A program made the position numbers and the translations under genes. DNA of 64,000 nt from Pluralibacter sp. UBA7423 (GTDB lineage Bacteria; Pseudomonadota; Gammaproteobacteria; Enterobacterales; Enterobacteriaceae), in NCBI GenBank assembly GCA_002470465.1, contig DKMD01000014.1, positions 98,224-162,223 of the forward strand, written 5' to 3'. The notes beneath the pieces were generated by a model. That model saw nothing but the letters and a program-made list of their open reading frames with translations, was not told where the DNA came from and did no database searches. Shown here piece by piece: positions 10,352 to 19,213 of the stretch (its first letter is position 1; every line of letters begins with the position of its first letter).

Positions 10352-12466
10352 TTGTATCTGTTTGAGAGCCTGAATCAGCTGATTCAATCTTACCTGCCGG
10401 AAGACCAGATTAAGCGTCTCCAGCAGGCGTACCTCGTTGCACGTGATGCCCACGAGGGACAGGCACGTTCAAGCGGTGAACCCTATATCACGCACCCGGT
10501 TGCTGTAGCCTGCATTCTGGCCGAGATGAAACTCGACTACGAAACGCTGATGGCTGCGCTTCTGCATGACGTGATCGAAGATACCCCCGCCACCTATCAG
10601 GACATGGAACAGCTGTTTGGCAAAAGCGTTGCCGAGCTGGTGGAAGGGGTGTCGAAGCTTGATAAGCTCAAGTTCCGCGACAAGAAAGAGGCGCAGGCCG
10701 AAAACTTCCGCAAGATGATTATGGCGATGGTGCAGGATATCCGCGTCATTCTCATCAAACTTGCTGACCGTACCCACAACATGCGCACGCTGGGCTCGCT
10801 TCGCCCGGATAAACGTCGCCGCATTGCCCGTGAAACGCTGGAAATTTATAGCCCGCTGGCGCACCGTTTAGGTATTCACCACATCAAAACTGAGCTCGAA
10901 GAGCTGGGTTTTGAAGCGCTGTACCCGAACCGCTATCGCGTCATTAAAGAAGTGGTAAAAGCCGCGCGGGGCAACCGTAAAGAGATGATTCAGAAGATCC
11001 TCTCTGAAATTGACGGTCGTCTGCAGGAAGCGGGCATTCCAAGCCGCGTCAGCGGTCGGGAAAAACATCTTTACTCCATCTACTGCAAAATGGTGCTCAA
11101 AGAGCAGCGTTTTCACTCGATCATGGACATCTACGCGTTCCGCGTCATCGTTCATGATGTCGACACCTGCTATCGCGTGCTCGGGCAGATGCACAGCCTT
11201 TACAAGCCGCGTCCAGGGCGAGTGAAAGACTACATCGCCATTCCGAAAGCGAACGGCTATCAATCTTTGCACACCTCCATGATTGGTCCGCACGGCGTGC
11301 CTGTTGAAGTGCAGATTCGCACCGAAGACATGGACGTAATGGCGGAAATGGGTGTGGCTGCACACTGGGCTTACAAAGAGAACGGCGAAAGCAGCACCAC
11401 GGCGCAAATCCGTGCCCAGCGCTGGATGCAGAGCCTGCTCGAACTCCAGCAGAGTGCCGGTAGCTCGTTTGAATTTATCGAGAGCGTAAAATCTGATCTC
11501 TTCCCGGATGAGATTTATGTTTTCACCCCGGAAGGCCGCATTGTCGAACTTCCCGCGGGCGCAACACCCGTCGACTTCGCCTATGCCGTGCATACCGATA
11601 TCGGCCATGCCTGCGTGGGCGCACGCGTCGACAGGCAGCCTTATCCGCTGTCGCAGCCGCTGACCAGCGGGCAAACGGTAGAAATCATTACCGCACCTGG
11701 TGCCCGTCCGAATGCCGCGTGGCTGAACTTTGTTGTCAGCTCCAAAGCGCGTGCTCGTATTCGCCAATTGCTGAAAAACCTGAAGCGCGATGACTCCGTG
11801 AGTCTTGGCCGTCGCCTGCTGAATCATGCACTGGGCGGAAGCCGAAAACTGGCTGAAATTCCTCAGGAAAACATCCACCGTGAGCTGGTGCGCATGAAGC
11901 TTGCCACGCTTGACGATCTGCTGGCCGAAATTGGTCTTGGCAACGCAATGAGCGTGGTGGTGGCGAAAAACCTTCAGCAGGGTGAAGCCGGTGCAGCACA
12001 GCCTCCGGTGCCTTCTGGTCACGGTCATCTGCCCATCAAAGGCGCAGACGGTGTGCTGATCACCTTCGCTAAATGCTGTCGCCCAATTCCTGGCGATCCG
12101 ATCATCGCCCACGTCAGCCCGGGTAAAGGGCTGGTTATCCATCACGAGTCGTGCCGAAATATTCGCGGTTACCAGAAAGAGCCCGAAAAATTCATGGCCG
12201 TGGAGTGGGATAAAGAAACCGAACAGGAATTTATCACCGAAATTAAGGTGGATATGTTCAACCATCAGGGTGCGCTGGCGAACCTGACCGCCGCGATCAA
12301 CACCGCCTCATCGAATATTCAGAGCCTGAATACGGAAGAGAAAGATGGCCGCGTCTACAGCGCCTTTATTCGTCTGACGGCACGCGATCGCGTTCATCTG
12401 GCCAACATCATGCGCAAAATTCGCGTTATGCCGGATGTGATTAAAGTCACCCGTAACAGAAACTAG
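10352..12466 (+). CDS. spoT: Bifunctional (p)ppGpp synthetase/hydrolase SpoT
   Basis: A 704-residue RelA/SpoT homologue (E. coli 702). The HD hydrolase domain is N-terminal (YITHPVAVACIL, LLHDVIEDTP), then the synthetase domain (REKHLYSIYCKM, DYIAIPKANGYQSLH), TGS domain (IYVFTPEGRIVELPAGATP), a zinc-finger-like stretch (FAKCCRPIPGDPI) and a C-terminal ACT domain. It is the main ppGpp hydrolase and a weak synthetase responding to carbon, fatty-acid and iron starvation. The start is TTG at 10352; no ATG is possible without losing the conserved MYLFESLNQLIQ. A small variable insertion (EAGAAQPPVPS) before the zinc region explains the extra two residues. Confidence 0.97.
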   Translation: MYLFESLNQLIQSYLPEDQIKRLQQAYLVARDAHEGQARSSGEPYITHPVAVACILAEMKLDYETLMAALLHDVIEDTPATYQDMEQLFGKSVAELVEGVSKLDKLKFRDKKEAQAENFRKMIMAMVQDIRVILIKLADRTHNMRTLGSLRPDKRRRIARETLEIYSPLAHRLGIHHIKTELEELGFEALYPNRYRVIKEVVKAARGNRKEMIQKILSEIDGRLQEAGIPSRVSGREKHLYSIYCKMVLKEQRFHSIMDIYAFRVIVHDVDTCYRVLGQMHSLYKPRPGRVKDYIAIPKANGYQSLHTSMIGPHGVPVEVQIRTEDMDVMAEMGVAAHWAYKENGESSTTAQIRAQRWMQSLLELQQSAGSSFEFIESVKSDLFPDEIYVFTPEGRIVELPAGATPVDFAYAVHTDIGHACVGARVDRQPYPLSQPLTSGQTVEIITAPGARPNAAWLNFVVSSKARARIRQLLKNLKRDDSVSLGRRLLNHALGGSRKLAEIPQENIHRELVRMKLATLDDLLAEIGLGNAMSVVVAKNLQQGEAGAAQPPVPSGHGHLPIKGADGVLITFAKCCRPIPGDPIIAHVSPGKGLVIHHESCRNIRGYQKEPEKFMAVEWDKETEQEFITEIKVDMFNHQGALANLTAAINTASSNIQSLNTEEKDGRVYSAFIRLTARDRVHLANIMRKIRVMPDVIKVTRNRN

Positions 12467-12470
12467 TGTT

Positions 12471-13160
12471 ATGAATTCACAGCGTTACGCGCGTATCTGT
12501 GAGATGCTCGCCAGGCGTCAGCCTGACCTGACGGTCTGCATGGAAGAAGTTCATAAGCCTCACAACGTCTCGGCAATTGTCCGCACGGCAGATGCCGTAG
12601 GCGTGCACGAAGTTCACGCTGTCTGGCCAAAAGGTGGCATGCGCACCATGGCCTCCACGGCTGCGGGCAGTAACAGCTGGGTCCAGGTTAAAACGCATCC
12701 AACCATCGGCGAAGCCGTCGCCATCCTTAAAGGCCGCGGCATGCAAATTCTTGCCACTCATCTCTCTGATAAAGCCGTTGATTTTCGCGATATCGACTAC
12801 ACGCGTCCGACCTGCATTTTGATGGGGCAGGAAAAAACCGGCATCACTCAGGAGGCGCTGGATCTGGCAGACCAAGACATCATTATCCCGATGACCGGCA
12901 TGGTACAGTCGCTGAACGTCTCCGTGGCTTCTGCGCTTATTCTTTACGAAGCCCAGCGCCAGCGGCAGAACGCCGGAATGTATCAACGCGAAGAGAGCAC
13001 GTTGCCCGTCGATGAACAGCAGCGTCTGCTGTTTGAGGGCGGTTATCCGGTTCTGGCGCATGTCGCCCGGCGTAAGCAGTTGCCTTATCCACCCGTCAAC
13101 GAACGTGGCGAAATCGAGGCGGATGAAGCCTGGTGGGCCACCATGCAGGCGGCGAAGTAA
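12471..13160 (+). CDS. trmH: tRNA (guanosine-18-2'-O)-methyltransferase TrmH
   Basis: A 229-residue SPOUT-class methyltransferase that puts a 2'-O-methyl on G18 of tRNA using SAM. The knot motifs are visible: VHKPHNVSAIVRTADAVGV (motif 1, about residues 26-44), CILMGQEKTGI (motif 2) and PMTGMVQSLNVSVASALIL (motif 3). The start lies 4 bases after the spoT stop with no strong ribosome site, suggesting translational coupling. E. coli length. Confidence 0.96.
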   Translation: MNSQRYARICEMLARRQPDLTVCMEEVHKPHNVSAIVRTADAVGVHEVHAVWPKGGMRTMASTAAGSNSWVQVKTHPTIGEAVAILKGRGMQILATHLSDKAVDFRDIDYTRPTCILMGQEKTGITQEALDLADQDIIIPMTGMVQSLNVSVASALILYEAQRQRQNAGMYQREESTLPVDEQQRLLFEGGYPVLAHVARRKQLPYPPVNERGEIEADEAWWATMQAAK

Positions 13161-13163
13161 GCC

Positions 13164-15245
13164 ATGAAGGGCCGTCTGCTGGATGCTGTGCCGCTAAGTG
13201 CGCTCACGGGCGTTGGCGCGGCGCAGACCAGCAAACTGGCTAAAATCGGCCTGCATAACGTGCAGGATTTGCTGCTACACCTGCCGCTGCGCTACGAAGA
13301 CCGAACCCATCTCTACCCAATCAACGACCTTCTGCCCGGCATTTACGCCACCGTGGAAGGCGAAGTCCTGAACTGCAATATCACCTTCGGTGGCCGCCGG
13401 ATGATGACGTGCCAGATTAGTGATGGCACAGGCATCCTCACCATGCGCTTCTTTAACTTCAATGCGGCGATGAAAAGCAGCCTCGCTACGGGCCGACGCG
13501 TGCTGGCCTATGGTGAAGCTAAACGCGGGAAGTATGGCGCGGAAATGATCCACCCGGAATATCGGGTTCAGGGTGACATGAGCGAGCCAGAGTTACAGGA
13601 AACGCTGACGCCCGTCTACCCGACGACCGAAGGCGTGCGTCAGGCCACGTTGCGCAAACTGACCGATCAGGCGCTCGATTTGCTCGACACCTGCGCTATC
13701 TCCGAATTGTTACCCCCTGAACTGGCACAAGGGCTGATGAGCCTGCCGGAAGCCCTGCGTACCTTGCACCGCCCACCGCCAACGTTACAGCTTGCGGATT
13801 TAGACAGCGGTCAGCACCCGGCGCAGCGCCGCCTGATAATGGAAGAGTTGTTAGCACACAATCTCAGCATGCTTGCCCTGCGTGCAGGTGCTCAGCGCTA
13901 TCATGCTGAGCCGCTGGGTGCGAAAGATGAACTGAAAAACGGCTTGCTTGCGGCACTGCCGTTCAAGCCTACGGGTGCACAGGCACGCGTGGTGGCTGAA
14001 ATCGAAAAAGACATGGCAAAGGACATTCCGATGATGCGCCTGGTTCAGGGCGACGTGGGTTCCGGGAAAACGCTGGTCGCAGCCCTTGCCGCTTTGCGCG
14101 CCATTGCGCACGGTAAGCAGGTCGGGCTGATGGCTCCGACGGAACTGCTGGCCGAACAGCATGCCAATAACTTCCGCAGCTGGTTTGCGCCGCTTGGCAT
14201 TGAAGTGGGCTGGCTTGCCGGGAAGCAGAAAGGAAAAGCGCGCCAGGCCCAGCAGGAGGCCATCGCCAGCGGTCAGGTACAGATGGTGGTTGGTACGCAC
14301 GCCATTTTCCAGGAACAGGTACAGTTTAACGGCCTGGCGCTGGTCATCATCGACGAACAGCACCGCTTCGGCGTCCATCAGCGCCTGGCGCTGTGGGAAA
14401 AAGGACAGCAGCAGGGCTTCCATCCGCACCAGCTGATCATGACCGCCACGCCCATCCCCCGCACGCTGGCAATGACCGCGTATGCCGATCTCGACACGTC
14501 CGTTATCGACGAACTGCCGCCGGGAAGAACGCCGGTTACGACAGTGGCCATTGGCGATACGCGGCGTCACGAAATTATCGATCGCGTGCGTAACGCCTGC
14601 ACGCATGAAGGCCGCCAGGCATACTGGGTATGTACGCTGATTGAAGAGTCGGAATTACTGGAAGCGCAGGCGGCAGAAGCCACCTGGGAAGAGCTGAAAA
14701 TCGCCTTGCCGGAGCTGAATATCGGCCTCGTTCACGGTCGAATGAAGCCCGCCGAGAAGCAGGCAGTCATGCAGGCGTTTAAGCAGGGGGAACTGCATTT
14801 GCTTATCGCGACGACGGTGATTGAAGTGGGCGTGGACGTACCCAACGCCAGCCTGATGATCATCGAAAACCCGGAGCGTCTGGGTCTGGCGCAGCTACAT
14901 CAGCTGCGCGGGCGCGTTGGGCGCGGGGCCGTTGCTTCCCACTGTGTACTACTCTATAAAGCACCGCTGTCGAAAACGGCACAAAAGCGCCTGCAGGTGC
15001 TTCGTGACAGCAATGACGGCTTTGTGATTGCGCAAAAGGATCTGGAAATTCGTGGTCCCGGCGAACTCCTTGGAACCCGCCAGACGGGGGCGGCGGAATT
15101 TAAGGTCGCGGATTTGCTGCGCGATCAGGCGATGATCCCGGACGTTCAGCGCATAGCCCGCCATATTCACGAAAAATACCCGCAGCAGGCGCAGGCGCTT
15201 ATCGAGCGCTGGATGCCGGAAACCGAACGTTATTCCAACGCGTAG
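13164..15245 (+). CDS. recG: ATP-dependent DNA helicase RecG
   Basis: A 693-residue superfamily 2 translocase that reverses stalled forks and processes Holliday junctions and R-loops. An N-terminal wedge (OB-fold) domain binds the branch point; the motor follows with Walker A GDVGSGKT (about residue 296), the Walker B box DEQHRFG, motif III TATPIPRTLAMT and motif VI QLRGRVGRG. The start is 3 bases after trmH. In E. coli the convergent neighbour is gltS; here the next gene is glpX on the same strand after only 43 bases, which marks a rearrangement junction. Confidence 0.97.
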   Translation: MKGRLLDAVPLSALTGVGAAQTSKLAKIGLHNVQDLLLHLPLRYEDRTHLYPINDLLPGIYATVEGEVLNCNITFGGRRMMTCQISDGTGILTMRFFNFNAAMKSSLATGRRVLAYGEAKRGKYGAEMIHPEYRVQGDMSEPELQETLTPVYPTTEGVRQATLRKLTDQALDLLDTCAISELLPPELAQGLMSLPEALRTLHRPPPTLQLADLDSGQHPAQRRLIMEELLAHNLSMLALRAGAQRYHAEPLGAKDELKNGLLAALPFKPTGAQARVVAEIEKDMAKDIPMMRLVQGDVGSGKTLVAALAALRAIAHGKQVGLMAPTELLAEQHANNFRSWFAPLGIEVGWLAGKQKGKARQAQQEAIASGQVQMVVGTHAIFQEQVQFNGLALVIIDEQHRFGVHQRLALWEKGQQQGFHPHQLIMTATPIPRTLAMTAYADLDTSVIDELPPGRTPVTTVAIGDTRRHEIIDRVRNACTHEGRQAYWVCTLIEESELLEAQAAEATWEELKIALPELNIGLVHGRMKPAEKQAVMQAFKQGELHLLIATTVIEVGVDVPNASLMIIENPERLGLAQLHQLRGRVGRGAVASHCVLLYKAPLSKTAQKRLQVLRDSNDGFVIAQKDLEIRGPGELLGTRQTGAAEFKVADLLRDQAMIPDVQRIARHIHEKYPQQAQALIERWMPETERYSNA

Positions 15246-15288
15246 CCCTGCGGCTGCGCGCAATTTTATCTTCCACAATGAGTACGTT

Positions 15289-16299
15289 ATGAGACGAGAA
15301 CTTGCCATCGAATTTTCGCGTGTGACCGAGGCCGCAGCGCTTGCGGGTTACAAATGGCTGGGCCGTGGTGACAAAAACACCGCCGACGGCGCTGCGGTAA
15401 ACGCGATGCGCATCATGCTGAACAAGGTCAATATCGACGGTACCATCGTCATTGGCGAAGGCGAAATTGATGAAGCACCGATGTTGTTTATCGGCGAGCA
15501 GGTTGGCACCGGCAATGGTGATGCGGTGGATATCGCAGTGGATCCCATTGAAGGCACCCGCATGACGGCAATGGGCCAGGCGAATGCGCTGGCCGTGCTG
15601 GCGGTGGGTGACAAAGGCTGCTTCCTGAACGCGCCGGATATGTATATGGAAAAGCTGATTGTTGGTCCAGGCGCGAAAGGCGCTATCGACCTGAATTTGC
15701 CGCTGGAAGAGAACCTGCGCAACGTCGCTAAGGCGCTGAACAAGCCTCTGACTGAGCTTACCGTCACCATTCTTGCTAAACCGCGCCACGATCGGGTCAT
15801 TGCCGATATGCAAAAGCTTGGCGTGCGCGTCTTCGCTATTCCTGATGGCGACGTGGCGGCCTCTATTCTCACCTGTATGCCGGACAGCGAAGTGGACGTA
15901 CTTTATGGCATCGGCGGCGCGCCGGAAGGCGTTGTTTCCGCTGCGGTTATCCGCGCGCTGGATGGCGATATGCAAGGGCGTCTGCTGGCGCGCCATGATG
16001 TCAAAGGCGATACGCCGGAGAACCGTCGCATTGGTGAGAATGAGCTTGAGCGCTGTGCGGCGATGGGCATCGAAGCCGGGAAAGTGCTGCGGCTGGATGA
16101 AATGGCGAAGAGCGATAACGTGATTTTCTCCGCCACCGGGATCACCAAAGGCGATCTGCTTGACGGCATTACCCGCAAAGGCAATATCGCCACCACTGAA
16201 ACCCTGATGATTCGCGGTAAGTCACGTACCATTCGCCGGATTCAGTCCATTCATTATCTGGACCGTAAAGACCCGGAAATTCAGCGCCACATCCTGTAA
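15289..16299 (+). CDS. glpX: Class II fructose-1,6-bisphosphatase GlpX
   Basis: A 336-residue class II FBPase that hydrolyses fructose-1,6-bisphosphate in gluconeogenesis. The metal/phosphate motifs are GEGEIDEAPMLFIGE (about residues 57-71) and DPIEGTRMTAMGQ (about 85-97), with GIGGAPEG later. Full E. coli length. In most Enterobacterales this is the third gene of glpFKX; here glpF-glpK lie 11 kb downstream and glpX directly follows recG. No good Shine-Dalgarno is seen before the ATG (GAGTACGTT). Expression may now come from the recG transcript rather than the GlpR-controlled promoter; this is inference. Confidence 0.95.
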   Translation: MRRELAIEFSRVTEAAALAGYKWLGRGDKNTADGAAVNAMRIMLNKVNIDGTIVIGEGEIDEAPMLFIGEQVGTGNGDAVDIAVDPIEGTRMTAMGQANALAVLAVGDKGCFLNAPDMYMEKLIVGPGAKGAIDLNLPLEENLRNVAKALNKPLTELTVTILAKPRHDRVIADMQKLGVRVFAIPDGDVAASILTCMPDSEVDVLYGIGGAPEGVVSAAVIRALDGDMQGRLLARHDVKGDTPENRRIGENELERCAAMGIEAGKVLRLDEMAKSDNVIFSATGITKGDLLDGITRKGNIATTETLMIRGKSRTIRRIQSIHYLDRKDPEIQRHIL

Positions 16300-16317
16300 A
16301 TCATTTGTCCGCAAGAG

Positions 16318-16350
16318 CTTTCCAGCCGGTTAAGGGCTGGAAATCTTCTT
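16318..16350 (+). terminator. Hairpin between glpX and fpr
   Basis: TTTCCAGCC and GGCTGGAAA form a 9-bp stem with a 6-7 base loop, followed by a pyrimidine-rich tract (TCTTCTTCTC). It probably ends the glpX transcript. Confidence 0.6.
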
Positions 16351-16395
16351 CTCGCCTGGCGAAGATAGGCACATCAACGCAGCGAGGAGAAGATC

Positions 16396-17142
16396 ATGGC
16401 GGATTGGGTTACAGGTAAAGTTACCAAAGTCGAGTACTGGACGGATGCCCTGTTCAGCCTCACCGTGCATGCCCCTGTTCATCCTTTTACGGCTGGCCAG
16501 TTCACCAAGCTTGGGCTGGAAATCGACGGCGAGCGCGTCCAGCGCGCCTATTCTTACGTCAATGCGCCGAATAATCCCGATCTTGAGTTTTACCTGGTCA
16601 CCGTCCCTGAAGGCAAACTGAGCCCGCGCCTTGCGGCGCTGAAGCCGGGTGACGAGGTGCAGGTGGTCAGCGAAGCTGCCGGCTTCTTCGTTCTGGACGA
16701 AGTGCCGGACTGCGAGACGCTCTGGATGCTGGCAACCGGTACCGCGCTTGGGCCGTATCTGTCGATTTTGCAGGAAGGTAAAGATCTGGCGCGCTTTAAA
16801 AACCTCGTGCTGGTTCACGCCGTGCGTTACGCCGCCGATTTAAGCTACCTGCCGCTGATGCTGGAGCTGCAAAAGCGCTACGAAGGGAAACTGAGGATTC
16901 AAACCGTCGTGAGCCGCGAAAGTGTACCAGGTTCGCTGACGGGCCGCGTGCCAGCGCTGATTGAAAGCGGGGAACTGGAAGCGGCAGCCGGTCTGACGAT
17001 GACCACGGAAAACAGTCATGTGATGCTGTGTGGCAACCCGCAGATGGTACGTGATACGCAGCAGTTACTGAAAGATTCCCGGCAGATGACCAAACATTTG
17101 CGCCGCCGACCGGGCCATATGACCGCTGAACACTACTGGTGA
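16396..17142 (+). CDS. fpr: Ferredoxin/flavodoxin-NADP+ reductase
   Basis: A 248-residue FAD enzyme that passes electrons between NADPH and ferredoxin or flavodoxin, feeding biotin, methionine and radical-SAM enzymes. The FAD-binding motif RAYSYVNAPN is at about residues 51-60, and the NADP-binding half has LWMLATGTALGPYLSIL and MLCGNPQMV. The C-terminal Trp (EHYW) that stacks on FAD is present. It is preceded by GAGGAGAAG. In E. coli fpr belongs to the SoxRS regulon; I did not identify a convincing soxbox. The stop directly abuts that of the convergent yiiR. Confidence 0.96.
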   Translation: MADWVTGKVTKVEYWTDALFSLTVHAPVHPFTAGQFTKLGLEIDGERVQRAYSYVNAPNNPDLEFYLVTVPEGKLSPRLAALKPGDEVQVVSEAAGFFVLDEVPDCETLWMLATGTALGPYLSILQEGKDLARFKNLVLVHAVRYAADLSYLPLMLELQKRYEGKLRIQTVVSRESVPGSLTGRVPALIESGELEAAAGLTMTTENSHVMLCGNPQMVRDTQQLLKDSRQMTKHLRRRPGHMTAEHYW

Positions 17143-17562
17143 TCAGCGGTATTTGACATCCAGCGTCTCTTTGCCGTACTTGTTTTCTCCCTGGGTGCCA
17201 ACGAACGCGCCCAGGTCAATCAGCATCATGACCATGATAATTGTCGGGAGCAGCCGCCCGACGGCCCACGACCAGACGCCCGGCAGAACGGACCAGTTTC
17301 CGGCCAGCAGCATCCACGCCAGAATCATTAGCAGCGCCCAAATGCCCGAGCGGCCCCGGTCGTGCAGGCGTTTTACGGTCACGGCCGCCGTGGGCCAGAG
17401 CAGGCACACCAGCGCAAAGGCAGCGGTTTGCAGATTCAGCCAGCCGTTTCCTGCCAGGGTAAACAGCACAATCATCGCCAGTACCCAAATGCCCATCCAC
17501 ATCCAGAAGTCGCGGCGCCCGATGCGCCCGTTAATTGAAAATAACCATTGCTGCAGAGTCAT
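17143..17562 (-). CDS. yiiR: YiiR, DUF805 membrane protein
   Basis: A 139-residue inner-membrane protein of the DUF805 family, with the family pattern INGRIGRRDFWMW at the N terminus and VKRLHDRGRSG in the middle. About four membrane helices. Role unknown. Convergent with fpr without a gap; position between fpr and yiiQ as in E. coli. Confidence 0.9.
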   Translation of the reverse strand: MTLQQWLFSINGRIGRRDFWMWMGIWVLAMIVLFTLAGNGWLNLQTAAFALVCLLWPTAAVTVKRLHDRGRSGIWALLMILAWMLLAGNWSVLPGVWSWAVGRLLPTIIMVMMLIDLGAFVGTQGENKYGKETLDVKYR

Positions 17563-17677
17563 GGAACATTCCTAATTGTCATCATGTCGCGTAGTTTACC
17601 CTGAAGTGGTCTCTTTTTGACAAGCGGGGCGGTTTACCGTTTTAATCGTCGTCGTATAACAATCTTAGGTAACAGAC

Positions 17678-18277
17678 ATGACAAAATGGCTGATGGTGTG
17701 TTTTCTTGGGCTGACTGTGCTTGTGGTCAGCCCATTTGTGCTTTCGGCTGAAACCACAGACGCCACCACCGCGCCTTATTTGCTGACAGGCTCGCCAACG
17801 TTTGATCTCTCCATCAGCCAGTTCCGCGAGAAATTTAACGCCGACAATCCCACGCTGCCGCTGAACGAATTTCGCTCCATCACCACCAACCGCGATCAGC
17901 TGACGCTGACCCGCGCCGCCAGCAAAATCAATGAAAACCTTTACGCTTCCACCGCGCTTGAGCGTGGCACGCTGAAAATCAAATCAATGCAGATAACCTG
18001 GCTGCCCATTCAGGGGCCGGAGCAGAAGGCCGCCAAAGCGAAGGCGCAGGAGTATATGAGCGCAGTTCTGCGGGTGTTTACCCCGGCCATTACCAAAGCG
18101 CAGAGCCTGCAGAAACTGCAAAAGCTGCTGGTGGCGGGTAAGAGCAAAAGCTATTACACCGTCAGTGAGGGTGCACTGCGCTATGTGGTGGCAGATAACG
18201 GTGAAAAGGGGCTGACCTTCGCTGTTGAACCGATTAAGCTGGCGCTATCTGAGACGCTGGAAAACAACAATAAATGA
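17678..18277 (+). CDS. yiiQ: YiiQ, exported DUF1454 protein
   Basis: A 199-residue protein with a cleavable signal peptide (MTKWLMVCFLGLTVLVVSPFVLSAE, cut near residue 24). The mature part matches DUF1454: a helical and mixed domain containing TLPLNEFRSITTNRDQLTLTRAA. Periplasmic, function unknown. Conserved position just before tpiA. Confidence 0.9.
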   Translation: MTKWLMVCFLGLTVLVVSPFVLSAETTDATTAPYLLTGSPTFDLSISQFREKFNADNPTLPLNEFRSITTNRDQLTLTRAASKINENLYASTALERGTLKIKSMQITWLPIQGPEQKAAKAKAQEYMSAVLRVFTPAITKAQSLQKLQKLLVAGKSKSYYTVSEGALRYVVADNGEKGLTFAVEPIKLALSETLENNNK

Positions 18278-18388
18278 CAAAAAGCAAAGCCTTTCCAGCG
18301 CCGAATCTCTATACTGTTTCACAGACCATGCCGCGCCTTACGGGCGGCCATCTTCCTTTATTCGCTTTTCAAAGCGTGGAGAATTCAA

Positions 18389-19156
18389 ATGCGACATCCT
18401 TTAGTGATGGGTAACTGGAAACTGAACGGCAGCCGCCATATGGTAAACGAGCTGGTTGCGAACCTGCGTAAAGAGCTGACCGGCGTGACCGGCTGCGACG
18501 TAGCTATTGCCCCACCAGAAATGTACATCGACCTGGCAAAACAGGCCGCTGGCGGCAGCCACATCAACCTGGGCGCGCAGAACGTTGACCTGAACCTGTC
18601 CGGCGCATTCACCGGTGAAACCTCCGCAGAAATGCTCAAAGATATTGGCGCGAAATACATCATCATCGGCCACTCTGAGCGTCGTACCTATCACAAAGAA
18701 TCCGACGAGCTGATCGCCAAAAAATTCGCCGTGCTGAAAGAGCAGGGCCTGATCCCGGTTCTGTGCATCGGTGAAACCGAAGCAGAAAACGAAGCGGGCA
18801 AAACTGAAGAAGTTTGCGCACGTCAGATCGATGCCGTTCTGAAAACCCAGGGCGCAGCCGCTTTTGAAGGCGTGGTTATCGCTTACGAACCAGTTTGGGC
18901 GATCGGTACCGGCAAATCTGCGACCCCAGCGCAGGCTCAGGCCGTTCACAAATTCATCCGTGAGCACATTGCTAAAGCCGACGCGAAAGTGGCTGAGCAG
19001 GTTATCATTCAGTACGGCGGTTCCGTGAACGCAGCTAACGCCGCTGAACTGTTCACCCAGCCGGACATCGATGGCGCGCTGGTTGGCGGTGCTTCCCTGA
19101 AAGCAGACGCTTTCGCGGTGATCGTGAAAGCAGCAGAAGCCGCTAAACAGGCTTAA
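18389..19156 (+). CDS. tpiA: Triosephosphate isomerase
   Basis: A 255-residue TIM-barrel enzyme interconverting dihydroxyacetone phosphate and glyceraldehyde-3-phosphate. Catalytic residues are in GNWKLNG (Lys 11), IIIGHSERR (His near 95) and [16 protein letters not shown] (Glu near 167 and the flexible loop); GGSVNAANA and GALVGGASL bind phosphate. The ribosome site is GTGGAG, about 8 bases before the ATG. The codon bias is that of a highly expressed gene. A strong bidirectional terminator follows. Confidence 0.98.
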   Translation: MRHPLVMGNWKLNGSRHMVNELVANLRKELTGVTGCDVAIAPPEMYIDLAKQAAGGSHINLGAQNVDLNLSGAFTGETSAEMLKDIGAKYIIIGHSERRTYHKESDELIAKKFAVLKEQGLIPVLCIGETEAENEAGKTEEVCARQIDAVLKTQGAAAFEGVVIAYEPVWAIGTGKSATPAQAQAVHKFIREHIAKADAKVAEQVIIQYGGSVNAANAAELFTQPDIDGALVGGASLKADAFAVIVKAAEAAKQA

Positions 19157-19174
19157 TTTCCCGCCATGCGAATA

Positions 19175-19213
19175 AAACCCGGACAGCGCCTGCGCTTCCG
19201 GGTTTTTTTATAG
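19175..19213. terminator. Bidirectional terminator after tpiA
   Basis: AAACCCGG and CCGGGTTT form an 8-bp stem with an inner AGCG/CGCT pairing, followed by a T7 run on the + strand and TTTTATT on the - strand. It serves tpiA and the convergent transporter gene. Confidence 0.88.

Noticed and set aside
10868-12265. 465-codon - strand frame opposite spoT
   Set aside because: Fully inside the highly conserved spoT gene; antisense shadow with no recognisable domain.
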